Positions 46,403-59,963 of a stretch of DNA of 64,000 nt are shown here, piece after piece. Source of the DNA: Lunularia cruciata (taxonomy: Eukaryota; Streptophyta; Marchantiopsida; Lunulariales; Lunulariaceae). A program made the position numbers and the translations under genes. The DNA is taken from NCBI GenBank assembly GCA_948567375.1, contig OX419757.1, positions 12,152,001 to 12,216,000 of the forward strand, in the 5' to 3' direction. Within the stretch, counting starts at the first letter, position 1, and each line of letters opens with the position of its first letter. Under the pieces are notes generated by a model. That model searched no databases. It was not told the origin of the DNA and saw nothing but the letters and a program-made list of their open reading frames with translations.

Positions 46403-46590
46403 TCGTGCTTAGAAGGGTTTTCTGTAGTTTTTGATATATTCTTTATGTTTTTCTTCTTTTCATGTGGTGCTTAGTAGGTTGTTTTGTAATTTTTATATAT
46501 TTTTTATTTCTTTCTTTCTTTCGTGGTGCTTAGTAGGTTTCTTGTAATTTTTTATATATTGTTTATTGTTTTCTTTCTTTCGTGGCAAAC
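46403..46590 (+). repeat. Three tandem copies of about 60 bp, T-rich
   Basis: GTGCTTAG recurs at about 46405, 46467 and 46526. Each is followed by a 'TTTTGTAATTTTTATATATT'-like tract and a CTTTCTTTC run. Confidence 0.8.
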
Positions 46591-47122
46591 TATGTGACCT
46601 TGTGGACTCGTTTATTTTTCGAGACGGGAGCCAGAGACCCACTCATATACCCCAATGAATGCGAAAAAGGAATACAAGACACTAACGAAGTGCAAAAGGA
46701 ATAGAAAGCAAGAGACCTAACAAATCAAAATGGCAAAAATTGAAGCAAGACTCCGACCTGGGCTGGCCAGCACGTTTGCAATTTGGTGGAAGTAGAGTCT
46801 GGATCCCATGTCTACTTAACGATATTTCTTTCTATATCGTTTCCTTTCCACATCGCATTCATCAATCATTACTTGTTTACAGATGATCCTTGACTGTCAT
46901 CGCCATAGGCGATGAAGGGTCACCAAGTTGACATCACAAAAGATCAGCATTATACACGACTCTAGTTGTTAGATTAGACTAGTTGTATCTCATAGCAATG
47001 CATGCTGCGTGGCCAGATGTTCACTTTGTGCATGAACCATGTAACTCTTTGCGCTAACTAGTAGAAATTGATGCTTGATGTTCCTGTGTAAGAGATATTA
47101 AGGTCACCTGATTAGGAAGAAA

Positions 47123-47176
47123 GAGACCGCGGAGGACCACAAGAAGGATGGGAAAACCACATCAAGCCGTACAAGG
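47123..47176 (+). repeat. Copy of the dispersed terminal motif
   Basis: GAGACCGCGGAGGACCACAA, then GAAGGATGGGAAAACCACAT and CAAGCCGTACAAGG. This is the most complete single copy outside the element at 60189-60702, including both the GACCGC start and the CCGTACAAGG end. Confidence 0.75.
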
Positions 47177-48479
47177 ATAAAACATAAGAGGTAGATGAGG
47201 CTACGCCCCGATATACGAGAAATCCGTCTTATTATAAATAAGATAGGTGAGCATTTGATTCGGTAAAGATTATGTCAAATGAACTCATTTACTTCATAGA
47301 TACATAGATAAGTGCCTATGTATCTTTTGTCTTTTCGAGATACTTGCTTATTTCTCTTTGTATCTCAATTTGCAAATCAAATCCTGTCGTTGCTTACCTT
47401 TAACCTTTGTTTGTATTTTTATGCATGAAATAGCCTATCACATTTGAATGATTGATAATCATTTCAATGTGATCAAATGATTAATAATACCCTCACCACG
47501 ACGAGTAACCACTCACTATTCTTGTTATAAAATACAATTTTCTTTCGGGCTTTTGACAGAGGTGCTTTATGCAAAAAATTTGAATATTCAGGAGAAACAA
47601 AAGAAAATTGATCACCACATATAATGTGCTCGCCACAAGGAGGAACTAAGCACTATTCTTGGTGACAATATACAATTTTCTTTTGGGTTTTTGGTTGAGG
47701 TGCTGCTTGAAAAAATAAATAGATATTTGGGAAAACAAAATATTCACCCTAAATATTCTTAAACCCCAAATACTAAATCAAGTGGTAGATAAAAAAAATC
47801 TTGTTTAGCCACATCATGGAGTGTATGGGGTAGCCTATAGAATAGATATGGATATGCAGAGTAATGGCCATGAGTATTAATAAAGCACAGGTTCCATGCA
47901 GAGGAATATATTGGTTCTTTGATGTAGAATAATATATTGGTTCTTTGTAGAGTAATGGACATATGGACTATTGAGGCATTCAAAGAAGAAGAAACACCAT
48001 CTAGTGTGATTGGTCTAATGTGGATTACAGTAACAAATACTGTATGTGGAGTAATGGACACTCTTGGTCTAAAGTAAATTATAAAAAATGAGAATGAAAT
48101 CTCTGCAAACGTAGTATCCATAATTTCATATAATCATTTGGCATGTGATCCCTTGGATGAATTAGCATGGTTCTTATTCCTCTTACTCTCTTGATGGTGT
48201 CTTTATTATGCTAGAGTGGGACATGCATGGCATAGAGAGATGGTTGTTAGATTCCATCAATTTCTAATGGGAGATTGGACTACCCTAAAAGAGGAGTCGG
48301 TTAGGGATGCATATTTTAGGAAATAGATTTTATCACATGATACCATAGAATACACTCAATTACAATGGTGTAGGATATTGGGTCAAGCATGAGAGTTTAG
48401 TAAAGCAACACAAGCACTACACTCTTTGTTTATGGCTAGTCCCACTAATGGTTTAATAATACTCATGGCCATTACTCTT

Positions 48480-48527
48480 CAAATAACACGGGCTAGTGCA
48501 CTCCAAATAACACGGGCTAGTGCACTC
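48480..48527. repeat. Two exact 24-bp tandem copies
   Basis: CAAATAACACGGGCTAGTGC followed by ACTC occurs at 48480-48503 and again at 48504-48527. Confidence 0.95.
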
Positions 48528-49854
48528 CATAGTAGAGTAATTACGCTAGGTAATGTTTCTCCATATACATCAATGTTATATAGACTGTTTCATATAATTC
48601 ATCATAATTTTGACATGTCAAGCGCAAGTGAAAAATTGTTATTGATACCTCAATTTACCTCTTGAATTTTATCCTTCTTAAGCTTGACAGATCTTCCTAT
48701 CTTCTTGTTATATTGTGTGGGTAAACGTTGTTATTCTATGTGTGAAACGTCTTGAAATATCTCTTCTTGTATTAAAGTAGGTTGCAAAGGGTGGTTTATT
48801 AAAGACTGCAACGAACTGGTGCCTTCCATACGTGAAATTACTGTACAACTAGTGGGCCGTAAACTCGCTTCTCGAGCCGCTTGACAAATGGATTTTTCGT
48901 CACTTTTTCCTTCACACTACACGAGGTTTACAGCTTAGTCAAGTAAGGAATCGCGTTGTTGAACCTCTACTCGGGAGTAGACTTTAGAGATTTCCTCGTC
49001 ACTTCCGTCTGCCGGCACCTTTTGTCGCATCTAGAAATCCTCTCTGTTGCAAGTCGAAGTTCTGCCCCCTAGGATTGTCGCCAACGGCAACTCGATTCTC
49101 CCAGTTCGGTCAGATTTGGATCTGCATGTCCTAAACTGTTCTATCGAGTAGGATGATAGATAACTAGGATTACTTGCCTCCCTGGCAGATCTACCTTGGA
49201 GAGTATTCAGTCGATTCCTGGCTAGTCGACCTTGGACTCAATGAAAGTTGCCCTGCATCAACCAAGAAGAACCAGATTAGCTATAGCTCGGAATCAGACC
49301 TGTGGCTCGGTGCAGACGATTAGATTTCGTCCACGGTAACGTGGGCATTATACTTGGTGGACAATCAGCCCAAAGCCATACAATGCTCTAACCAGGTGGT
49401 GTTGTCTAACGTTTTGGTTTTTGTGTCGAGTTAGGAGGCGAACTCGTCTCGTCGTAAATCGAAGTATGTTTTGAGTAGCTAGATTCAGATCGCCCGGTGA
49501 GCTGTCCCAGGACCAGCTTTGCTAAATACTCGTCATCTGTAGGTCGATCTAACGAAGAATCAAATTGGCCCGCAATTGCAACCAACTGTACCGGTGAATT
49601 AATCGTGGTGGCGTCCTCGATCGACCTCAAGAAACAGTCCTTATATCCATGAGTATAAAGCCTTTCTGGTTTTCGCCTGCATGTAACTTATCATCTCCAA
49701 ATCGTACTTCGCAGAGTAGGTGTGAAGTACCCGGGACGCTTAGAGTCAGGACCTCGCACAATTTCATCTATTTTTTTATTTTATTTAAAACACACAAATT
49801 GAGGAATACTTTGTCTCGCTTCCATAATCGATGCTTCGGAAGTAACCAGCTCGT

Positions 49855-49858
<4 letters not shown>

Positions 49859-49895
<37 letters not shown>
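49859..49895 (+). repeat. CT microsatellite
   Basis: About 18 uninterrupted CT units. Confidence 0.98.
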
Positions 49896-49898
<3 letters not shown>

Positions 49899-52114
49899 CT
49901 TAACTGCCCAAAGTGCCTATTCCTGACCTTTAGCTGCATCCACAAGGTCCCCCCGACATAGCAACTCTGCCTTTCCGACGCTTCTCCCACCAACATATTG
50001 ATCTGATCACTGTCTCTGGCTTCAGGTTTGGAGTTCCCAAATCCTTAGAGAATCCACGAGCACATTTCGTGAACATAATATTCATCTGGGGCTTTCCAAG
50101 GTTGGATCTCTGCTCTATGAAACTGCACCGCACCCATTAGGGTAACCTTGTAGTCCCCCACTTTGAATTGTGAAGTCCAGTCCTGTCTCATTCACACTTA
50201 AATCAACACTCTCCCATTATTGTGACCAACCCAATATTCTTATGAATTTTATCCGCGGGTCGGTAGATTTAATTGTCAAATGTCCAGCTTGATATGGTAG
50301 GTCCCTATCAAATGAAGTACAGTAGCAATGTAATAGATAGCAAAATGTCAAAAGGCTTGCTGCTCAGATTTGTCAATGAACCCACCTACTGACTGTTTGC
50401 CCAAAGGCGAGACTCCTGTCTTGAGAAAATATTGATTCTCGGCAAAAGCTTACAAAGCTTGGACGCTACCAGAAACCCCCGGTGACGAAGGCCCATCTCA
50501 CCAGGTCCTGGTGACGAATAAATCTCCCTGTTGGAAGCAGAACGCAACTGCAAGGAGCAAGCATCTGTAATATACTTGAATATGGTAATCATGTTCCCGA
50601 CGGGCACAGGATCGCGAGCGCACATCCGACAGAAAACCATGTTAACATATTATACAAGGATCGTCAGTGAGAAAGTGAGAACTGTGCGTTTTATCAAGTT
50701 TGACAAACCATTCAAAAGTAGATGACGTTCACGGCTGTAATAAATCCAATTCATCCACTCATGTGTTACATATTACATATTACTCCAGGAGATGGCAGTT
50801 ATCATCCATATTAATCAGAACTCCAGAAATGGGCATGTTGCAACAAATGCATGCACAGGAGTTCACACAAAAGATAAGGCTTGAGTACTAGCAATCAGTA
50901 GAGGTTCAAGCTCTAGTAATCATGTGAAAACTAGGATTCATGCAAACCCACAAGTTCTTACCGAGTATTTCCAAACATAATAAAATTAAGTCATTAAGTT
51001 CTTGCAATGACTTCTGCGATACTTCCCCTACGTTATAAAATGGAAGTCCATGAAACTGTTTGATAAGAGTACTACAGGAGTGCTAGAAGTCTCGTAAAAG
51101 CCATAACTAATCCTGATAAGGCCAAAAATGTGGAACAGTCCATTGGCAAGAGTAAGAAAGCGCACTCAAATAATATACAGGCGATCCTCGACATGTGCAC
51201 ACAACGTAAGTGCAATTTTCATTTACATCAAGAGTTCGACCGATGCGAGGTGACATTCTGGACTTCTCTTGAACAACTTCATGTACAAACATTTGCAAGG
51301 TCAAGACAGTGGTGTGACCGCTCTAAATAGCTGATATGCAATATAATTTTAGTGTACAGTGCTTCACAAACATAAACAATATATGTACTTGGTGTGACTA
51401 AGATACTGAATCGGAGTCTATGACGCTCCTGAAAATCGTGTTTTTGTGGGAGTTACGTGGGGAGTGATAGTTAATTTTCATTTCGCCTTTCGTCGATTTT
51501 GAAATCAACGCCCCGATGAACTTCAAATGGACGAGAAATGACGAGAATGATCAAAAATCTTGGAAAACTAAACGTCTTATTCCCTGTTAAGCCGATAGCA
51601 TAAGTATATGATACTCAGACGGCAAGGCAAGTCTATGGAAATAAAGTTACATGAGACAAACAAACAAGATTTGAATCGGGCCGGGCTCCAACTGAACTAA
51701 GTCCAACACGTATGACCACCCTCGCAGATTTCGAAGGGCAATAAGAACTTGTAAACTTCCAAATCCAAATGTCAGTCGACTTCCGACTTTAGAGGCCTTG
51801 TTCTGACCTTCGACACCAAATATAAACTGGATTTAAACCCCGTAACAGACATAGCCAAGGGGCAAAAAAAGTAATTCAGGATTCGAGAATGCCACCACAC
51901 CATCTAGAACCTCCAAAGTGCCATGCAGTAGAAATCAAATGCTGTTAAGGAAAACACTCTCGAAGTTGTGATGCTGCCCCGTTGAACCATTTATTATTGT
52001 AGATACGCTTCAGTGAATTAATACGGTCCCAACGTAGGGAATTGAAACTAACTCATGACTAGCAGTTCAAGTATTAAGCCGCTAACTTACAGGACTACTT
52101 GCGACCGGTCATTG

Positions 52115-55100
52115 TCATGATCCCTCTTCAGACATTTGTAAAGAATCATCGCCAACAAGCTTACCAACACCGAAATCATCGTCTATTCCAAGAAGGTCTG
52201 GTGCATACCGTTTCACCAATAGTTCAAGCTTATCCTCAAAAGGACTATATCGATCAGAACCAAGGAGTCTGATCATTTGATACCACCGGATCTCGCAAGT
52301 ACGTCCATCCCTGCGGGACATTACCTTCGAAATTTCATCAACCACCTAGAGGAAAACCTCCGAAGAGCAATACTAAACGTCGCTACATGATCTAGATGCT
52401 ATTATCAGGGCAACAAGAAAATTGTTGATGGACCTGCCCGTACCTTCCTATGATTTGCACGAGATCTATACGCATGTAAATCACATATCAGGAACTCGCT
52501 GATAAGATCTTTTAAGGTAAAATTGCGTACCTATCATCCAAAAGTTCATCCCAATCAATGGCCTCTTCAGAGGAAGCACCAGTCTCCATCAGCCTGGTAA
52601 AATATTACCACCAACGTCAGCATGGCGAGAAGTATAATACTAGTTGATTTACTGCTCTTCCATACGTGGAGCAGATCTATCCAACAGACATTGAATCATA
52701 TATTATGAAACAACAGAGACTTTACAAAGACACCCTGCGAGAACAACCGAAAACGTTCACTAAAATGTTTCGTGAACTAAATGCATGCACAAGGGCAGGA
52801 TAAGAGCAGGTGTCTCTATTTCAAACTTGACAGTGAGCTCATGACTATTGACTGCGGGAAAGTTTAAGACCAGTCACGAAAGTAGTAAAAGGAGCCCAAC
52901 TCCAAGTTTGCTAAAGTCTAGTTCAGGTACCTACCACAAACCGCTGTCGTAAGCCGACTATGGATGGCTCAAATCGTGCATCCATAGTCGATTTGAGCCA
53001 GAAACTGGACGTCTACTACCAAGAGAGCACCCAACCGCTAGACTTTAAGTGCGAAACTCACAACTAGTGACAGAACCACCGAAATGATATTCCAGATATT
53101 ATACCTTTGCAAGAGGCGGTGATCATCACGGTTTGCCCAAAACCCTTCGCTGACAAGAGGAGACGCGAGTCTTTCATACCTGAACAATGTACGACTGGCA
53201 TCAGTCATCAACCATTAACATGACAACTATTTACGCTTCGAGCGACGAATGCAAGTTACAAGGAGTTGGAAACATTTACACGGATGTATATGAGTGACGG
53301 GAGCAAAAGCCATTTGCAGAACGCGGGATCCAAATCCACTTCCGACCGAATAGATACAAACCGAAGACAAGCAGATAGAAGCAATCAAATGCAAGTAGCA
53401 AACTGAGGTCAAGCTGATCTAAGCAAGTACATACAGTGCGGAACATAAGCGACATCGATGAACGCAGAGGCAACAGTTGAAACACTACATGAGCAGCATC
53501 TACTGTGAAATGGTATGCACATGTAAGAAAGGAAGCGGTCCTCCTCGAGCAGAAACAGAGGATGCAACTGAAACTGAAAGCAGAGGTAAACCATCGAGCG
53601 AGCAGGAAGACACATTCGAAAGTAAAGGGAAGCATTGAACAAGTAGGGAAACATAGCGTTAGTGAATGATAGCTGGGCTGGAGTGAAGTGCGACAGGACT
53701 GGAAAGTATGCATCAGAGCATGCTCTATGAGCGTGTGAGTGATGCTCGCTGCTTGCTAATGGAAATTCAGATCAGAAATCCAAGCCTTATGAACCTTCCA
53801 ACAGTGATTCTGACAAACGAAGATGTAGGCATGAATGGGCTGAGGCTTTCCTCCCTCTAGAGTCCATGACAGAGGGCTTCAAGAGTCTTACCATACAACT
53901 GCGCAAGTTGCAGGAATACGACACATCTTCTCTCCAATTACTTCCCAATTGATATCATCCCGGATCTGTTACAGATATGGAGTCAGAAATCACGATGGCG
54001 TTTCTTTGCCGTCAAATAGTCCAGATCAAAAGCCCGATCCGAAGAAACATCCAAATAAAGGAGCATGTCAGTGGCAGACAATTGCTAATTCAAAAGGACC
54101 TTAGACGAGTGGAAATAGAATAGCTCAAATCGTTGTAGCCCAGCTACGTACTAGGCTTCAAAGTCAAACTGATATTTTGTGTTTGATAAGATTCAATCAA
54201 TAATGATGAGTTCAGGCATTCTCAAAATATATCTGTAATTCACGTTGAGAAAACCACGATACAATAGAAGCTGCTTATTCACTTACTTCACGATGATCCA
54301 CCGCTTTCTTTCCATACTGCTCTTTGATCCTTAAACTCCAACGCACGTAGGAGCAAAGTTGATCGAGCTCTTCATTTGTCCACTTCCCTGCCAGCAGAGC
54401 GACATGGAAATTAAAGTTTCTTCCCTTTCTCCCTTCACCGGCAAAAGAACATCTCCGTCTTTAGGAATTATAAACAATGCCAGCCTCGAGAAAGTAGCTA
54501 GGTGATACAGTCCTCGCAGGGAAGAAGAATTTGTTTACCTTTCTTCATGAGATGAGCAAGTCTCAAAACTCGCCATTTATCTTTACATAACTGTGCAGGT
54601 CGACCCATGATCTTTTCAATACTCTTCCAATCATGGCCGTGCTGCGATTGAGCCCTGTGCTCAAACTATACTTGTTAGCAACCAGTTATTTAACATGAAA
54701 TGTATGGAAACAACAGAAATACCCCAGCAGGTAGATTTATCTTGATCTGCATTACCTTCATTACAATGGACTAAGATTACTTAAAAACAATTTCTGAGAC
54801 AGATCGGCTTTGAGAGCTTACTGCTTAAGCATCTTCAAGTCCTCTATGGACCAAGCACCTCGTTTCAAACCTCCCAAAAGACGATGAGCCCTTGAATTTA
54901 TTTGCTTCACAGGTCGGTGGGGTAAAGACTTTGCTGCACAAAGAAAGAACCGGAGATCATTATCTCCTTATCGACAACGTTCAATCCCAACTTCAAACAT
55001 TTTTTACTGCTCGTCGGTAGAATTCACTACTCCACTGTAACTCCAGTGTAGAGGCAGCAAGTTACATGGCTAATTATATACAACATGACGGCTGTACTGC

Positions 55101-56108
55101 AAAACTCACCGATTTCTATCCAGGCACCCCTAGCTTCATTATGGTGTTTACAATGCAGTAGCATGTCCAGACCTTCATCTTCTTTCCATTTCTTCACCTG
55201 GGGGTAGTGGTAAACAAAAGACAAACTTCAGAACATAAGTCAAGCTCGGGGAATTCTGGAAGGAAAACACAAGATGTATGGAAGTTACTACCGGGGAGTT
55301 TAGCTGAATACTCAGATAGAGTCCATTGAAGCCAGAGTTGAAAGCAATAACGCAGAGTGTTAGTTACCCTGATGTAATCATGAACAGCTGTCTTAAGTAT
55401 TTCATCTTCGTCTTTATTAAACTTTCCATATTTGAGATCGAGTCGTTTTAAATCTTTTGCCCAACTCCGCTCCTCAAAGAAAGAGGTAATTCCATCTGAG
55501 AGAAGATCTTCATTAAGTGCCGTAGAAGAGTCCTCCTCGTCCTCATCGCCATCACTTGTCGGTCCTTCCTCCTCCTCGCTCTCCGGTAGTTCAAACCGGA
55601 CTGTCTTCTTGTCTTTCTTAATTGGGGACACTTCCTGGTCAGAATTGTCGTGGACTTCTACCAGGTGTTTCGCTTCCTCCCCATTTGATGTGCTATGCGT
55701 TACATCACCTCCACCTTTCAATACTTCGTCTCTGCGGCTCTTTCTACCTTTCTTCTTCTTGACAGGAGAAGCTTCAAACTCAGAATGGTTCTGTCCATCA
55801 CTACCTACCTGGTGTTTCACATCCTCCGCTTCTGAGGAGCTAGGAGTAGCATCACCTTCGACTTTAAGTACTTCCACTTGTCGGCTCTTTCTACCGTTCT
55901 GCTTCTTTACCGGTGAAGCTTCAAGTTCAGAGTAATCGTTCTCTCTGTGACTAGGAACTTCTTTACTCTTCCTTCGTTTCTTCATTCCTGCAGGAGATGC
56001 GATTGAGTTCACAACCTCCGCGAGGACATTCTCTTCTGCAACCATGCTGCTATCCCTGTCACCCCCATGACCATGTTCCTTAGTCCTCTTTCTCTTTTTT
56101 CCTTCCAT
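52115..56108 (-). CDS. Nuclear multi-Myb/SANT protein, DMTF1 / REB1 / Pol I termination-factor type (9 exons)
   Basis: Exons on the minus strand: 56108-55368, 55197-55110, 54933-54822, 54654-54539, 54387-54287, 53965-53892, 53179-53105, 52593-52531 and 52310-52115. All introns are GT-AG and all phases agree, giving 1566 bp and 521 residues. Residues 1-220 are basic/acidic and disordered, with KKRKRTK at the N-terminus, three related SP(V/I)KK segments and an acidic run (ESEEEEGPTSDGDEDEED). Four Myb/SANT-like repeats follow. They start at about residue 229 (KFNKDEDEILKTAVHDYI, then LPHRPVKQINSRAHRLL), 295 (KRGAWSIEDLKML, then DWKSIEKIMGRP and CKDKWRVL), 353 (GKWTNEELDQL, then INWEVIGEKM) and 420 (FWANRDDHRLL, then IDWDELLDDRDGRTCEIRW). 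A C-terminal tail QMIRLLG...VKRYAPDLL ends it. This order matches plant homologues annotated as Myb-like Pol I terminators. The role (rDNA termination or transcription control) is inferred from the family. Confidence 0.92.
52955..53000. repeat. Interleaved inverted repeats in intron 7
   Basis: CGACTATGGATG (52955-52966) pairs with 52979-52990, and TGGCTCAAATCG (52965-52976) pairs with 52989-53000. The order is A-B-A'-B', which allows either of two 12-bp stems but not both as simple hairpins. It lies in the 511-bp intron 7 of the Myb gene. Confidence 0.9.
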
Positions 56109-59100
56109 CCCTGTTGCTAACTTGAGACCTGCAGAACGAGGTACACGACACGGGAGTCCTTCATTAATTCCAGAACAGTGTCCTGTACCGCAAGACTGTA
56201 GAGCAAAATTCCAAAGAAGAAGCGATTTAAAATCCGCGCAGCGCTTCCTCGTGGTGGAAGTGCTTCTTACTTAGTTCACATTCCCGAGTCGCATAGAGGT
56301 TCCGTCTGGGTCAGAACACTCTCTAATGCAACAAACCACCACTATGTTGGCCGCGTGATCAGCATTCGTAAATCACCTCGGCCTGAATCAACCGCCATCG
56401 TTTTCTCTATGGAATTCATCCTCCATTCGTCACCTTTGCCGTAAAGAGAATCTCCTGCTTAAACAAGCCCTAGTTCGGCCAATCTACGGTAGTGTTCTCC
56501 TGACACTCTTCTCGACTTCCAAGCACAGCTCGCATATAATCTATATGCACAAAAGCAATAGGTCCCGCAGAAGCCGCAACATTGACAAAATGGATTGCAA
56601 TCCATGTATATGCAAAACTGGAATCATTGACAGGAACAGCTCATCTACACATACATATAACTAACCTCTTGCAGTCGACAAATCTGTTCGCCGACAGCAC
56701 CGTTTCTCCTCTTATCCAGCCTGTTTCACCACATTACTTAGTTTCCCTACCACCTTCTCTACTGTAAACAGCAGTTTCATTCCAATTGCAAACAAGTATC
56801 GTAATTTCGTCGAATTCAACAAAATCGCTCCCGGCCGATCTCCACCAACATTACTTTCACAAGTCAGTAAACCTATCACACAAGGCAGCAAGCTACTGTA
56901 GTTTCAGTCCACCGAGAGAGGAAGAAAAGAACCCGCTCGACAATTCTTGTGCCGGGTGCCTGAAGGGCACATTTTCTCGTGTCTAGTACGGGATTAGATA
57001 TCATGAGACGTTTTAAGTATGAATTAGTGTAACTCTAGAGTTAACTAATTACGTGTGCGCTGTTGTTGGATAAAGGTGTGTCCTCCGAACCAACACGAAC
57101 TCCTCTGCTATACCGTAGCCGCAAAAGTAACCACTGGAACTGTGACCAAAGGATGTAGTTTGTCCTTCAAATTTTGTAACAGCAATTACCGAATATGTGG
57201 GAGCCTTTTGTAGTTAGGTTAGCAGCAGGAGGTAAGTTGGATATGAGATTGGTCTATAATCTTAGTCACAATGTATACTAGAACGGGTGGATATTCTAGT
57301 TTAGAACTTTCACTTCTGATATTAAGTGTTGATATTTATTATCTTGTGATTAAGTTTGTATCTTAATAATCTAATTATAATTTATGAACAGATTTTTATA
57401 TCCAGTAGTTTTTTTGTTTTTTTATACATAAATTTTTACTAACATAAATAATAAATTAGTTTTGATATTGTATTTTCTTATTATTATTATGTTATTTAAT
57501 AAAAGAGAAGATGAATCGTGAAACAGATGAGTAAATTCAAAATGACATAACAAATTGTTGGACTAATATCAATTACTTACTAAACCCATAAATGTTCTCA
57601 AAGATTTAGAAAGTGAGAATATCTTTATCTTAAAATACCATTTAGATCAAACTATGAATATGTCATACTTACCCATCTAATATGATAATACAACTTAAGA
57701 AATCTTTTGTTCTTATAAAGCTAACATGACTTTGAGAAATATATCGATACACTTAGAATATCAAAAGTACTTCTTAAAGGTGTAAATAATATGCATATAT
57801 TTTTAGTGTATACCTCCCTTGAAAAATTTCCGCTTATTTTTTTCAAAATTTTACTTGATAAAACTTGATTTTGTTAGAATTATAATTTATATTTAAATAT
57901 TTTAGTTTGACTAAATAATTTCCAATCAAGAATAACCATTAAATTCACACTTAGAAGTGAAGGCATGACTTTAACGTTCATTTTGAACCTCTTATTATGA
58001 TTTATTTTTAAGAATATTAAAAACTGAAAAAAAATTAATATGTATTAAAAATTTGAATTTTCTTTAAATGATTTTTAGTTTTGTATAAACGTATTTTACA
58101 AAAAATTTGCTAGATATAAGAGGAATAAATATAACATATGCAATATTGTTGATATTTAATTATAAATAATGAAATTTGATATAACACTAAATAACAAACA
58201 GGAAAATAAACATGATGAGTTCATATTTTATTTAATTTTGAAATCATATCCCATCACATATATATATTCTTCTTCAATTTTATTTAGATTATTTTCTGAA
58301 AATTTTAAAGAGAAATTTTTATTTTTTAAATTAATATATACTAACAAATAACATAACGTAAATATTACAGCATGGTATAATTATTCCTTTTAATATATCG
58401 GTACTAAGTTTCATTATTCTTAATAAAAAATATTTCATTAACTTAAGCCTTATTTCTTTATCAAAGGTGATTTAATAAAACCTGTTGTATAAAATTTTAG
58501 AACAATTCATATATGCACTTATCCATTTTAAAATATCAAAGAATATCGACATAATAACCTAGAGGGAAAGTTGATGAACTCCAAAATCTGCTCAAAATGG
58601 TTCGTCGCTTATACTAAGACATAACACCATATGCTGCAAATAACGAAAACGTTCAGTATATTACATTGCTTACCACATATTAAAAATGGAATGGAGGTTA
58701 ATATCTATGTCTCTTAGACAAGAACGAAATTTTGGTTAAACCATCTTCTTAGAACACACTAATTTTTTATCATTTTAAAATATGAAGCTTTAAAAGAATT
58801 CCCATATGCTCTTTAAGGTGTATGATTAGAGTGTATATAATATTGTTTAGATTAAACTTTATACAAGGATTAATGTCTTAGCAAGTGGGAGCTTTTACTG
58901 CTTAAATCTGCATGTTGTTATACCAATATAAATAAATCACTTGGAAAATATTTTATATTTTATATTTATTTATAAGGTCTTAATACGTAAAAATCTGTAG
59001 AGTACATATCTAATCATCTGGTAAAAATATGTTCTAGCTTTATTAATACATACCAGAAAATTACATTAGGCTAGTAAATCTGTCTCCGGAATGGAATTTA

Positions 59101-59814
59101 GTTCTATTTTATTCTTTAGTATATCTGATCAAGTATAACTACAGTTTGAAGCTCCTCCTTACTCTTTTGTAAATTAATCTTAAAACTTCTTGAAGTTCCA
59201 GTATTTTATACTCGTTTTACAAACTAATATCTTGTTCAGCCCGCTTTCTTACTTCTCGTACTGTCTGATCAAAAGTTTTATGTCCCTACATTTGCTATAA
59301 GGGCAATCCATTCAACACTATGGTTCGGTTTATATTTTTTTCTCAAATCGCTAATCGTCATAAAGTCAATCAATAGATAAGAGTAGGAACCAATTATTTT
59401 GACTATCAGCGTTCTAGCCTAATTTTGATGAGAATATAAACGACATGTCTAAATGTCTAACAACGCCTAAATGTCTAAAAACGCCTAAATGCTATTAAAT
59501 AATACATACCATGTTAGATTATAATATCAAAGAATAAAAAAATCCAATGAATATGATTTTGTTGGATTATTAAAAAGGATTAGTGGGAATGTCCTTCTCT
59601 ATATTAATTCGACTTACTGGAAGAGAAGGCAACGTGTGTGATAACAAGAAGGATGTGAAGACCCATCAAGAAAAAAAAGGGGGTAAAATAGGGTTAAGCA
59701 TTAATAGTTTCGATCAAGAGAAATCTACAATATCTATGTAAATCTTATTGTCTGCAAACATGTGAAACAAAAAAAAAACATCATCGAGTGTGATTGTTCT
59801 TTTATAAATTGTCC
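56109..59814. other. 5' flank of the Myb gene, then very AT-rich DNA
   Basis: 56.1-57.2 kb has ordinary composition and probably holds the Myb gene leader and promoter; a CTGCAG just upstream of the start codon leaves room for a 5'-UTR intron. From about 57.2 to 59.6 kb A+T is very high with homopolymer-like runs and no coding signal. An 18-bp unit (CTAAATGTCTAACAACGC) is repeated at 59449-59484. Confidence 0.55.
59623..59669 (+). repeat. Copy of the dispersed terminal motif
   Basis: GGCAACGTGTGTGATAACAA, then GAAGGATGTGAAGACCCATC and AA. It lies about 560 bp from the element at 60189 and in the same orientation as its left arm. Confidence 0.65.
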
Positions 59815-59844
59815 CTATCATTGTTCTCGATAGAACAATGATAG
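59815..59844. repeat. Perfect 13-bp hairpin with 4-nt loop
   Basis: CTATCATTGTTCT, loop CGAT, AGAACAATGATAG. Confidence 0.95.
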
Positions 59845-59963
59845 ATATTGTCTAAAAACCACTATAAAACATACTAACTAGAGAAGAGAGTGATATCCTT
59901 GCCATCCAGAATGATATACTCTCGTACATTCCCTTTACTCCAATTGACAAATGTGACACGGTT

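Larger units (their letters stand above)
46591..52114. other. No recognisable gene; small repeats
   Basis: Contains a motif copy (47123-47176), a degenerate tandem pair of about 130 bp (about 47497-47745, 'CACTATTCTTG...ACAATTTTCTTT.GGG.TTTT'), a 24-bp tandem pair (48480-48527) and a CT microsatellite. Frames at 49406-49630 and 50386-50640 (minus) have coding-like length but no domain, and I cannot assemble a gene from them. Confidence 0.45.

Noticed and set aside
46403-48530. Tandem repeats considered as a CRISPR-like array
   Set aside because: The repeats are contiguous with no unique spacers, and the window is eukaryotic.
53276-53713. Minus-strand frame of 145 residues with many Cys/Phe
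   Set aside because: It lies wholly within intron 6 of the Myb gene and has low-complexity, pyrimidine-rich composition.
55432-55935. Plus-strand open frame of 167 residues rich in serine
   Set aside because: It is the exact antisense of Myb exon 1, whose S/K/E-rich codons create a shadow frame.
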